Assembly: GCA_050084985.1 (NCBI GenBank)
Contig: JBITNC010000001.1
Span: forward strand, 203,360,001-203,424,000
Direction: 5' to 3'
Source of the DNA: Nageia nagi
Lineage: Eukaryota; Pinophyta
Length of the DNA stretch: 64,000 bases
A program made the translations under genes and the position numbers. This document shows, piece after piece, positions 1-10,829 of the stretch (the first letter of the stretch is position 1; every line of letters begins with the position of its first letter). Below the pieces are notes generated by a model. The model made no database searches and was not told where the DNA came from. It saw only the letters and a program-made list of their open reading frames with translations.

Positions 1-733
1 AATAAACATACATGAATAAGGGAATTCAATAGTATAGTAATAGAATAATAAAATTACATTGATGTTAAGATGTAAAATACAATTACAAGTACTAAAGAGA
101 AAGGAATTGAGTGAAAGATAAATACCTATGTATCCTTACCTATGTTGATGTTGAGGATACAATAGTTGAACTTGTTAAGGATACGATAGTTGAACTTGTT
201 GAGGATTAATGATATTATAGTGTAAACCCTAATTCCAACTATAAAATAAACACCAATGTAGGTGTGGATCTCTAAGAACTTAGTGCAAGTATGAAATTCA
301 ATGCAAGAATGCATATTCTTAAAGAATGAGGTTCACCAACAAGGATCGATGACATCAAAGATGATGACAAGTTGAACCAAGCATATGATCATGAAAGTGG
401 ATAACAAAAAATTTCTTTAGTGATAATAAGATCCCAATCTCAATAGGTGCTATTTAGAAACACCCAAGTGTAGGGTACTAGCTATCGAGATGTAATATTG
501 ACATCATACTTTCCCCAAGTTAGAGATACTTACATTTATATTAGGCATGATTCACCATTTGATTCCTTGAATATTGATTGAAATGATCCTAGTGTACCTA
601 ACATAAAAAATAAAAATAGAACCTAATAAATATGTGATAATAAGTTAAAATATTACTAAAATATGATTAAATATGTGTGTAAAGTTACACTTAAGTGGGA
701 TCATTTTAAGAGAGCCACTTTTAGGTGTCAAAA
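1..733 (-). repeat. LTR of a minus-strand element, truncated by window start (LTR family A)
   Basis: Read on the minus strand, this segment aligns along its whole length with the plus-strand LTRs at 3,218 and 21,097. Shared landmarks are a start close to TGTTGACACCTAAA (here degraded to TTTTGACACC), a TATAAATGTAAG-type promoter block and an AAGTTCAA block. The U3 end at about 733 abuts integrase sequence and not a polypurine tract. That makes it the 5' LTR of an element whose body lies left of the window and which inserted into the integrase at 740. The homology is clear by eye but strongly diverged. The LTR's other end is not in the window. Confidence 0.6.
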
Positions 734-739
734 AATCCT

Positions 740-1645
740 TCAAATGAACTAGCTACAATGATTTCTCCTTCATCTTTTGCTATTTGGGTATTGGATTTGG
801 TAGGGGTTGTCAATCCTAAATATAGTGAAGGATATAAATTCATATTAGTTTCTACTAAGTATTTTACAAAATAGGTAGCAACAATACCTTTAAGATCATA
901 TTAGGGTTCTAAAATTGTGAACTTTCTAATTGAAAACATCATAGCAAGATTAGTATTCCATCTTATATACTCATATATAATGGAAAGAATTTTAAGAGCA
1001 AACAAATCAAGGATTTTTGCAAAGAATTAAAGATCATGCAAATTTTTTCATCCTCATATTATCCATAAGGCAATGGAAAGCCTAACAAAACCAATAAAAC
1101 TATTGTTAACATCTTATACAAAACTATTAAGCAAACTCAATGAGACTAGCATTCATAGATCACATATGCACTTTGGGCATACATGATTAGTATCAAATCA
1201 ACAACTAGGTATACATCATTTTAATTAGTCTATGGAGATGAGGTAGTGCTTCCACTTGAGAGGAAATATCATCACTTAAGAGTATCTTTAGAAGGTATTA
1301 TTTATTGAGAACAATGAAAAGCAATATTAAGATAGTTCAAAGGATTGGATGAGAAAAACTTCCACACCTTAGAACATATTAAAGCTTAGCAAAGAGATAT
1401 AAGAAATCATATGGAAATAAAATAAGACCAAGGGAGTTTCAAGTTGTTGATATAGTGCTAAAAAAAATCATCACAAGTCATAGGCTTAAAACAAGGAAAA
1501 AGGTAATTTTGAAACCAATTGAATGGGTCCCTAAATCATTCATGCAAAACATTGTAATGGAGCATACAGATTAATCATAGTTGGAGGACAAGTGGACAAG
1601 TTTTCAACCAATGCTAAATACCTCAAACCATTTTATGTATAAGAG
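740..1645 (+). pseudogene. Ty3/Gypsy integrase remnant, core and C-terminal part
   Basis: Integrase would insert the retrotransposon cDNA into nuclear DNA. The frame opens with residues reading ISPSSFAIWVLDLVG, the first catalytic-Asp block of Tat-type Gypsy integrases. It is followed by NGKNFKSKQIKDFCK, the second block lacking the Asp before N, then YYP-stop-GNG and a YGDEVVLPLE block near 1,235-1,260. Near 1,500-1,645, in another frame, MGP, HAKHCNGAYRLI and a final LKPFYV match the C-terminal DNA-binding tail. There are several frameshifts and stops; the stop in YYP-x-GNG (1,069-1,071) is TAA where CAA is expected. The N-terminal zinc finger is cut off by the LTR at 1-733. Dead copy. Confidence 0.8.
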
Positions 1646-2239
1646 GAACATGTCACTTATATTTTATAAGTATTAGTTTTGTCATTCATCAGTACAAGGG
1701 TTCAACACTAGTATCCTAGCTAGATTTTTGTTCTATCATGCTAGAACCTATGCTAGCTTCCTATGCAAAATTTATCATGTAGCTCAACACTCACATTGAT
1801 ATTCCTAGTATTTTTATCCAAATAATGAAAATTAGGGATATAAAAGGTATTATATAAGTTAATCAAACCAGTTAGAAGTAATAAATCATATTTAATCAGT
1901 TCAATTAATCAGTCCAATGGTAGAGGGTTACTTAGTTGTACACTTAATGCCTTCAAAATAGGGAATCTATTTCAGAAACCAAATATAAATTTTTTTAGAT
2001 CATGGTAGAGCTTTCTCAATCTCAAAAACATACCAAGGTCTAATTTAATACAGAGCTTAGCATCCATGCTAAGGCTAGCAGTTGTGCTATTACCAACATC
2101 TATGCTAGCAATCAAGCCACTAAAATGATAATATAGGTAAGTATAGGTATTATTTCCTCTTACCTTTCTTGTCTTTACATACATATTCATACATGCAAGA
2201 TATGTATCTACTTTATACTATTTTCTTGATCATGTACTT

Positions 2240-2590
2240 GTTAGGTGGAGGTTAAATAACCATCACTATTTTTATCATATATGGTTGGGACTAACCAACA
2301 ATTATTTTAGGTTAGTATATTGATTGGGACTAAACCAACCATTCTTTTAGGTTAGTATGTTGATTAGGACTAAACCAATCATCATCCTAATTGCCAATAA
2401 CAATTATACATGGTTGGGATTAAAATAACTATTATTTTAAGTTAGTATGTTGATTGGGACTAAACCAATCATCATCCTAATTACCATAGCAATCATATGC
2501 AGTTGGTATTAAATCAACTATCTTTTGGGTTAGTTTATTGATTAGGATTAAACTTATCACCATGCTGATGGCCTAGCAATCACTTCATTC
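2240..2590 (+). repeat. Tandem hairpin repeats in the 3' non-coding region of the first Gypsy element
   Basis: Degenerate repeats built around short inverted repeats such as GATTGG-gactaaa-CCAATC. They are followed by ATCATCCTAATT and a variable spacer, giving a higher-order unit of roughly 90-130 bp. At least six hairpin cores are visible. The array lies between the integrase end and the polypurine tract, so it would be transcribed in the element's 3' untranslated RNA. A comparable array sits in the same place in the element ending at 21,097. Confidence 0.6.
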
Positions 2591-2607
2591 ATGATAGTTT
2601 TTTTATA

Positions 2608-2830
2608 TTTACATCTATGAATGAGATATGTACCTCATGATGATGGTAGCATTTTTTGTTTACATTTAGGAATGGAGCATATACCTTAGGAGGATATATG
2701 AATATGTTGTTATGATATTGTGTGTTGCTTCTAGGAATGGGTCATGTATCACATGATGATATTAACATACCTTATTATGATTTTGTATTTATGCATATAA
2801 GAATGAAACATTGAGTATTTGGTATTTTTA
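2608..2830 (+). repeat. Degenerate ~70-bp tandem repeat
   Basis: Four copies of a block like aatggGACATgtaccacATGATGAT recur near 2,620, 2,680, 2,735 and 2,805, separated by AT-rich filler. They follow directly on the hairpin array and belong to the same 3' non-coding region. Confidence 0.45.
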
Positions 2831-3204
2831 ATATGATGTATGCATCTTATATTAATTTTATCCTTTCTTTTGCTTGTTATATCATTAGTGATGAAATATT
2901 ATGATGATTTAGCCATGTTATCATTGCTATATCTTTTATGAGTTAACCATCACATATATAATTGGATTTTGGTACTTTTTTATCTCATTTTTAAGTTTAT
3001 TATTTGCTATTGGTTGATTCTACTTCATGCACACCACTCCATCTCACAACAAAGGAAAAGAGAGAATAATATACATCATCATTCCTTGATGATTTGCATA
3101 ATTCTATACCTAAACTAAGGAAGTATCAAAATTTTCTTTCCCTTATCTTTTACTTCCTTTGCAAGCATAATTTATTTCAAAAGTTTCTATTTCATTATAC
3201 TTAC

Positions 3205-3217
3205 AAAGTAGGGCATA
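3205..3217 (+). other. Polypurine tract (PPT) before LTR family A
   Basis: AAAGTAGGGCATA lies directly before the LTR start TGTTGACACC. It is the plus-strand primer site for reverse transcription. The same tract, with small changes, precedes the LTRs at 21,097, 56,871 and 18,976, and the young element's 3' LTR on the minus strand. Confidence 0.65.
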
Positions 3218-3930
3218 TGTTGACACCTAAATTTAGTCCCCCTAAGGTGGCCTTGGTTAGGTGTAATAACATAATCTCATTAAAATAATATTTTAATCAT
3301 GTTATAGGTTTATTATCACACTTATCTTAGGTGGTATTCTTATTTTTATGTTAGATACACTAAAATGGACTTCAACCTTCTTACAAGGGATAATTTTATG
3401 GGAATTCATGCATATATAAATGTAAGTATCTATAATATGGGAAAGTAATCAATATTTACATCTCAATATATGGAACCATACTCTTGGGTGCTTCTAAATG
3501 TCATCTATTGAAATTGGAATCCTATTACCTCTTAAGCATATTTGTTATCCATCCATATGCAATTATATATCTAGCTCACCATATTAACATATCTCCTATT
3601 GTTAATCCTTGATGGAAAATCTTGCTCCTTGAATAATCCTAGCACCCACATTATTATTTTATGACCTAGCACTTGCATTGACACAAGTGTTTGTGCTAAT
3701 ATGCTTACTACTATTATTTGTAGGGTTCACACTTTAAGTTCAATTCACTTTAATAAGTTCAATCTACATATAATTAGCTCCATCATAGGTAGGGACAAAT
3801 AAGTATTTATCTTACACTTGATTCCAATATCTTTAGTGTATGCTTTCATTTTGTTTATCTTGATTCAATAAAACTCTAGTTCTATTATTTCATTGCTATA
3901 CTACTACTATCTTCATTTATATTATTCTTA
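3218..3930 (+). repeat. 3' LTR of the first Gypsy element (LTR family A)
   Basis: Starts with TGTTGACACC right after a polypurine tract and aligns with the inverted copy at 1-733 and the direct copy at 21,097. Shared blocks include TATATAAATGTAAG, the CTCAATA and TTGAAATTGG blocks, and a pyrimidine-rich end. The right edge is set only by where homology with the copy at 1-733 fades, so it is approximate. Confidence 0.65.
3413..3420 (+). promoter_or_regulatory. TATA-like box of LTR family A
   Basis: TATATAAA followed by TGTAAG sits about 200 bases into the LTR, the usual place for the U3 promoter. The copy at 21,097 has TATAAATA in the equivalent place (21,307). Confidence 0.5.
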
Positions 3931-5319
3931 TATATCATATATGCTTATTTGAGTTAGATAACTTAGATATTCATACTTAAATATTATGTGCATTAGTTTT
4001 ACCTAGGCTAGAATCATAGGGGAAATTAAACTCATACAAAATAATCATTATTTATTTTTGAGTTTAGTTATGAGAGTTTGAAATACTAGGTATGAATGAT
4101 GAAAGATTGTTTCTTTTCAAATTTACTATGCTAACTTAGATAAGACTAAGAGGATTTATCTAAAATTGATTTGATATTAATTAAAACCCTCAACATTTAA
4201 AGTAAATCCATTAGGGTTATATATGCTTTTTGGTAGTATGAGCAATGCTTTGAATTCAAAGGTATCCATACTAAGGCTATATACACTTGATTGGAAGTAT
4301 TGGAAATATCTAGTATGAATAGGTACAAAGGATGTTTGTAGATAAATTCATACACAGGGATGGGTTACTAGAAAAGAATCATTGGTATAACATAAAATTA
4401 TGCATCTCAAACTAAATATTATTGATGATGACTATGTATCTCATTATTTCACATAATAAAGTCATTACAAAATAGTATTCTTGGTTAAATAATGTAACTA
4501 TACTTCATGATCTAGACCCTTTCTCAAGAGAATTCAACTACCGTTAACAAGAATTATAGGAGGGTTATAAAAAAGAATATCATGGATGCCTTGTAAGAGA
4601 GAATTTTGGAGATTACCTTATTATTTTAATATCCCATTATCCTTTTTAGTCTAGCTCATTTCAAAGAAGAGAAAGTAGCTCACTATATCCAAATAACAAG
4701 TTATTACTAAAATTATTTTAGTTAAGGTCCTTTCTAGTCATTATCAAAACAAATTTATTTTAGATTATGATGGGATAATTAGAGATGCTAGGATCTTTTT
4801 ATTTTCCAAAGTAATTCATATCCAAATAGAGCCAATGTTACCACCCAATGTTTGAACAATAATTTTTTTGTATTTTTTTCTTAAAATAAGTATATAGGAA
4901 AATTTCTTTATTTTAAATAAAATAGAAAACACATAAAAAATTTTATAAGTAAAAAAATCAAAAATAATTATCTTACATGATTACATATTTTATCATAAAA
5001 AGAGTTTGAACCATTAGGTAAGAGTTTTTATCTTAAAAACAAGCACATGTTCTAGATATTAACATGGAAGCCTATTTTCAAAAAATTGTACTATCATTTC
5101 TCAACATGATTGCCAAGAGCCTACCCTTGACATGAAAAAGAAATTTGGTTATACTAAATAATTGAATGGAAAGTATTAGATTTCATTTTAATATCAATAC
5201 TCATTCTTCACACCATTGGTATAAGTTTATTCTCATCAAAGCTTATAACATCATCATGATCCCATTTTTTTGATACAACTAAAAACATTAAGAAAATTGA
5301 CTTTCTTTTTTCTTCCTAC
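3931..5319. other. No gene recognised; decayed AT-rich sequence
   Basis: I found no conserved protein motif, RNA gene or clear repeat. Near 4,190-4,330 there are weakly repeated phrases (tatatatgctt...ggtagtatgag; tatatacacttgattggaagtat) that may be an eroded duplicate. Confidence 0.4.
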
Positions 5320-6395
5320 AGTTACATCGAGTTAGTAATCTATGTGGACATGACCAAAACATTTTATATGATCACATAATTTTAACCTTTTAGCTAGAAG
5401 AAACTAAGAGTTTATAATTGGTCACATTAGTTTCCCTTTCAATATGGACACAACTAAGAGGGTTTCCCTAGTCATAGTCAATTTGGAGCCTACTCTAAAG
5501 TGATTAAGTCCTTTTTGATAGCCACATCAAGTTTGAAGTTTATCTAAAGATGAATTAAGATTTTTTTCATATCAAATTGAGTTAAGTGTTTACTCTAATA
5601 TGATTAAATATGCCCACCTAGTCATGTCGATTAGAAATCCTACCTGCATTTACTATCCACTTGATGTTGTCATCATGTTGAATATTATTCATTCAATACA
5701 GAAATACATGTTCATTGATATGCAAAAAGTGGCTTAATCATATTTCTTATGGGATAATTATCTATAAATATATGATCACTATTCATTTTCCATATCCATA
5801 AGTTTTAGTTTCCTCTACTACATCAATATCGAAGTCTAGGTGAATGCAACTTAAACATTACCATTAGTTACGTTAGGGTTGAAATTTATATGGAGTGACT
5901 AAGGAATTACCATGGTCATATAAAACTTAAAATCTACATGAAAATGATAGATTCCATTATAAAAATTGTAGTGACATTCAAACTTGCTTGAAGCCAACTA
6001 GTAAAGCCATTAGGTCTATAAGACTTAGCCAAATCAAGCCATTTCTTTTGTTGCATTGATGTTAATCTTAAACTTAACAACAAATAAGGCTCTATATAGG
6101 TTGCAATGAATTTGAATCATAATAAAAAATGAACAAGTATTTTTTATAGGTTGAAATAGCTTTAAAATTTACCTCAACATGACTTAATATTTCAATATAT
6201 TACAATGAATTTGAAACATAATCAAAAGCAACCAAGCTTTTCATCAAGTTACAATGAGATTGATTTCTATATGGAAACAAATTAGCATTTCCTTATGGTC
6301 ATTGACATTGAAATTTACATCATAATAACTAAAAGGATTTTAATAGTTATACCCATGTTGATTTCTAATTGGATATGACTTAAGGAAAAATAGTT
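5320..6395 (+). repeat. Highly decayed ~50-bp tandem array (about 20 units)
   Basis: A rough consensus GTTACATtgAGTTTGAAATcTACatgga-ATGACTAAg-atTT recurs about every 47-51 bases. Clear unit starts lie near 5,473, 5,520, 5,568, 5,616, 5,820, 5,870, 5,918, 6,051, 6,100, 6,150, 6,200, 6,246, 6,297 and 6,346. Units differ so much that the array is easily missed. It resembles the minisatellites in 3' regions of Tat-like retrotransposons, but no flanking PPT or LTR is evident. Confidence 0.5.
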
Positions 6396-6479
6396 AAGTT
6401 TGAAAAAATAATTTTTTTTGATAAATTTATGAAATCAAACAAGTTTGAAATGATGACTAACTATAACTTTTAGGATTTT

Positions 6480-7560
6480 TTGCAAGATGACTAAATCAAA
6501 GAAGCATGAAGATGCATATATTTAATTGATTAAGAGCAATTTTACAAAAATGAGAAAAAAAGGTTTGCAAAAGATGAGAGCTCACTACTATGATAGATTA
6601 AATGAGATGTGAGATCCACATTGGAGCCATATATATCTAATTAAAATGCTTCTATATAAAGAGGAAATTCTCAAAGATGTTAGAGAGAAAGACCCATTAC
6701 ATTCTTCAAGTTTGTTCAAAGTAGCAATGATACCATTTTTAATCAATTTAACTGAGTTGGTCTTAGAGGTGGCCTGTAACATGAACTTTCAAAATAGAGT
6801 AGTAAAATACAAATATGGGAATGTCATAGCATGAATGAAAAAGGAAGGGATTGACATTGCAATGGCTTGGTCAAATAGAGGCATGATTTTCATGTAAGAG
6901 GATTTTGATAAAGAATAGGTAAAATATTTGGCCAAGTACTAGCCCAAAGATCTTATCCATTCATGGATGAGGCTAAAATATAATTTCCTAACACATCACC
7001 CAATAATGAAGGCTCAAAGGTATTTATTTCAATACATCATAAATAATATCATAAATTTCTTATACAGGGTAATAACCATCAGTTTCTTATGTAGGATAAT
7101 AGGAAAACCTATAGACATCAAATTTGAAAAGATTTATTTATTTTTCTTTGTACCATTGGAAGAGGAAAGAATATCCAATGGAGTCATGCAATTAATGATG
7201 ACATCATCAAATAATTAAGAGAAGTATGAAAAATGAAAGAGTTCTAATATCTATTATACCTTATCTATCTATTATTGAAAGGGAAAGATAAATCAAGTGC
7301 TCATAGAATAAAAAAATTAGTTTTTAATAATAATATCACTATTTATATAGTGTATCCTAAATAGCAAAGAGAAGAAGAATGGATCCATATGCAGATGAGA
7401 AATGACAATTGGGAGTATGCCATTTACAAGGAGATTAAGTGAGTAGATCATGTTCTTAGGATTACACTAAAAGGGGTATAATTATTGAAGGGTTATATGA
7501 AGTTTTACCTTAAAGATTATGAAACTTATTACATTATAGTCTACAGTGCTAATGTAACTT
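6480..7560 (+). pseudogene. Unrecognised fossil reading frame
   Basis: Reading continues for roughly 300 codons in mostly one direction, with stops and shifts. Segments include a Lys-rich start near 6,490, LLYKEEILKDVREKDPLHSS (6,646), EEGIDIAMAW-like residues near 6,850, then EEWIHMQMRNDNWEYAIYKE near 7,375. Many stops are TAG or TAA where Gln would fit. I do not recognise the family. The setting among LTR fragments suggests a retrotransposon-borne ORF, possibly gag-like, but no zinc knuckle, protease or RT motif is visible. Confidence 0.35.
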
Positions 7561-7577
7561 TTCTCAGGTTGCCTCAC

Positions 7578-8330
7578 TGATTCAAATTGGATCATGTGTC
7601 AGGTTTTCTTTTCAAGAGCAATACTTATTCTAGAGGTATATGTGCTTAGAGATAGATCAAAGATTGAAATCTAGATTTTTTGGCATTCAATTTTAGGTCA
7701 TCAATGGTGTGTAAATTGCTAATTTTAGGCCGCTAATAGCATGCACCTTAATGATTCAATAGGGGCATTTGAAGATATAGTGGTATTTCAAGAGACTAAG
7801 TAGTTCAAGTGACTGAGCGGTTCGAGTTCCTTAGCCAATATTTCAGAGTATTTTGGAGGCTTATTTAATGGTGCATCTTGTTCTTTAAATTCTTAATGAG
7901 GATTATAGAGTTTTGGAAATTTAGAATTGTAATAGTTTGAAGGAATACCAAGAGTCATTTCAAAATTATAGTAGTTCTAAGATTGTTTCTTCTTGTTGTA
8001 AGAGAATACAATAATTATAGGAGATTGTATTGCCATTGTGTTGATGGTATTCTCTATGCATGTAATATTATAATTTCCATAGACAATGAGAAGAGAAGGC
8101 TCTAATTCCATGCTAGATTAGCCCACATTGGGTGAACTATGGTAAATCATTATGTTGATCTTGTTGTATGTCTAAGATTGCTAGTTTATGATTTACATTA
8201 TGTAATTTTCAAATTTATATGCAATTTTTATGATCTCATAATGGAATGTATTTATGTTCGAATCTGTAAGTGAGGATTTGAGTTTGCTATAAGCATCTAA
8301 TGATTACAGATCACTCACTATGTTAGTAAT
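7578..8330 (+). repeat. LTR-like repeat, plus orientation (LTR family B)
   Basis: Starts TGATTCAAATTGGATCATGT and is an imperfect inverted copy of 10,135-10,788. Shared blocks include CTAATTCCATGCTAGATTAG, AAATCATTATGTTGATC and GAGTTTGCTATAAGCAT. No polypurine tract precedes it, so it is either a 5' LTR, a solo LTR, or one half of a rearranged element. Confidence 0.6.
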
Positions 8331-8399
8331 AATATGTTACTATTTGAGTTTGATATACATGACTTTTATTTTGCTAAGAATTTTGTAAAAGAAAACATA

Positions 8400-10110
8400 G
8401 GAGGATTCATCAAAATACCACTCATGGGTGCATATTATTGCTGCAATAACTAGCTAGAGGCCTAAATAGTTAAATAAGAAATCAATCAATATAGTCTAGG
8501 GTACCATTAGTTGAAAACAAATTATGTCTATACGAGAGTGCTTGATAAATATTGCTAAAATTTTAGAATATTTCTCAATAAATTGCTAAGGAATAAAGGA
8601 AGAATTGATAAAAAAAGGAGAAGGATAAGATTCATGAATATCTTCCCAAGCTAAATATGATCAAATATCAAAACTTGAGGGATTTCACCAATCATCCAAA
8701 ATTCAATCAATTTGGGTCTATATTAGGAATGAATGCATTGAATACTATTTAACTTAACACACCAACTATAAATATGCAAACTTTAGTAAAGAATGAAGAC
8801 AAACCTCTAGTTAATCATAAAACTCAATAAGAGGATGGAGAAAGTAACAAAGAGAATGCTTTGGAAGGAAATATATCATCTTAAAGAAACATTAGTTCTT
8901 TAGGCAGCTCTAGTGTATCAAAGAAATAAGATCGTAAAAAATACAAAAGTAAGAGTGAAGATGAAGAAGATGAAGAAAATGAATATGAGAAAGATGAATA
9001 AGAAGCTCACAAATATCAAGGTGAGGAGGAGGAGGATACTTATGTAGACATAACTAATTTAGAAGAGGAGGGTGAAATAAGGTATAATGTGAATCCTTAG
9101 CAAATAGTAGCTTCAGGATTGGATATGATTATAATTTATTCTTCTTCAACATTAAAAGATGGATTCCCATCAATGATAATAAGAAATTTGAAATATCCCT
9201 ATTTGGAAAGTTGCAAGGGGATCATCTTAGTATGTAGAGAAAGTACAAGTAATATTATAGAGTAAGAAATGCACCATTGCTCATAAGGTATCTAGCTCTG
9301 GCAAATTATTATCAAGAAAAACACCAAAGCCTAGTGATAGAGATGTTGATGATGGAAATCAAAATAATAATGAATAAAGGAGAAAGAAAAAGAGGCAACA
9401 AGAGTAAGATGAGTTGCAATAATTTGACATATAAATTTTCCTAGTAGAAAGGTGAGCTCATTAAAATAACTTAGCTCAACTAATTTGTTGAAAAATATAG
9501 ATATTGATGCCTATTTGAAAAGATTCAAGGATATTAGTATTGAAAGTGAAGAGGAAAATGTAGATGCTCTAGAGAAATCATAACCAATGCCTAGGTAATT
9601 GAAGAGCATGATTGAGTTTAAGAAAGAAAAGATGTAGGTGAATAAGATTTCCACTAATGTGAGAAAACCCAAGGATAAGAGATAAATTAATATCAATACT
9701 CAAAAGTATGATGTGGGTTCTATGGGAATTAAAACCAATGAATATATTATTTATCAAGGGACTAATAATCTTAAATAAATAGCTCAAGAGTAGGAAAAAA
9801 AGTTTCCTAATTTAAAAATAATATGAAAAAGATGAATAAAATATTCCAAGAATTTGAAGAGTTAACCATAAATAAATATGACTTGAAACTAAAGTTTAAA
9901 AGGGGATGTGAATTGGAAGCTTATATTGATAAATTGATAGAAAAATTTATTAAAATATTTGAAAATATTTTTCATGATGTTATATACTTTGATACAATGA
10001 ATTTTTAAATGGATAAAGTTTAAGTAGATATTAATTCTATGGCCGAAGAATAGGGATTGGAAATAAAAATAGTTGTAAGAATTAAATATGAAAATATTAC
10101 TAATTCATAA
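8400..10110 (+). pseudogene. Unrecognised acidic and lysine-rich reading-frame remnant between inverted LTR copies
   Basis: One frame runs with few breaks from about 8,620. It holds a Glu/Asp/Lys-rich stretch (SEDEEDEENEYEKDE then a stop, 8,950-9,000) and EEEEDTYVDITNLEEEGE (9,025-9,075). A helical, Lys-rich tail with the open stretch 9,823-10,008 includes FEELTINKYDLKLKFKRG. Charged, coiled-coil-like composition fits a Gag or nucleic-acid-binding protein of an LTR element, but no zinc knuckle or known motif is present. Stops are mostly TAA or TAG at likely Gln codons. Confidence 0.35.
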
Positions 10111-10134
10111 CTTTTAAGATTTTAGAAAGAATTA

Positions 10135-10788
10135 TCTAATCTATAATCACCAAATGCTCATAGCATACTCAGATCCTCATTTATATATTCAAATGAAAAA
10201 ATATTCACCATTATAAGACCCATCAAATTGCATAATATAAAAATACAAATTAATAATCTCAATCACACACAACGAGATCAACATAATGATTTATGCTAGT
10301 TCACTCAATGTGGGCTAATCTAGCATGGAATTAGAGTCTTTTCTTCTCATTATCTATAGAAATTACAATATTACATGCATATAGGGAAATGCCATCAAAA
10401 TAATGGCAATATCATCTTCTATAACACCATTGCAATCTCCTATAGAAAGAAGAAAAACTTTAGAACTAAAAAATTCTAGAATGATTCTTAGCCTTCATTT
10501 AAATCTAAGATAATATTTAATAATTAAGAGAGTAGTATGCCTTTAAATAAGATTAGAAATATCTTTAAGATTATTTGATGATCTTGAACCACTCAGTTGT
10601 CTGAATCATAGATGCCCTTCAACTTCCACTACTAAATCATCAAAATGGAGGATATTAATGACCTAAAAATAGAATATTAGGTTATTAATGGTGTGATTTT
10701 TATCACCAATAAACTCTATATTTCATTATTCAATCAGTCTCCTAGCATATCTTATAGATATCAACCTAACATAATCCAATTCACATCA
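10135..10788 (-). repeat. 3' LTR of the minus-strand Gypsy element (LTR family B)
   Basis: On the minus strand it starts TGATGTGAATTGGATTATG at 10,788, just after the purine-rich ATTAGGGAGATA (10,789-10,800). It follows the integrase tail, as expected for a 3' LTR. It is an inverted copy of 7,578-8,330. The far end near 10,135 is where homology fades. Confidence 0.65.
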
Positions 10789-10829
10789 TATCTCCCTAAT
10801 GAGAAGGTATTTGTTCCCATAAATGCATA

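Noticed and set aside
330-338. GGTTCACCA, which on the minus strand reads TGGTGAACC and looks like a primer-binding site
   Set aside because: Homology with the LTR at 3,218 continues past it to position 1, so it lies inside the LTR and not after it.
1972-2190. 72-codon minus-strand frame
   Set aside because: No motif, AT-rich, lies in the 3' non-coding region of a Gypsy element; treated as chance.
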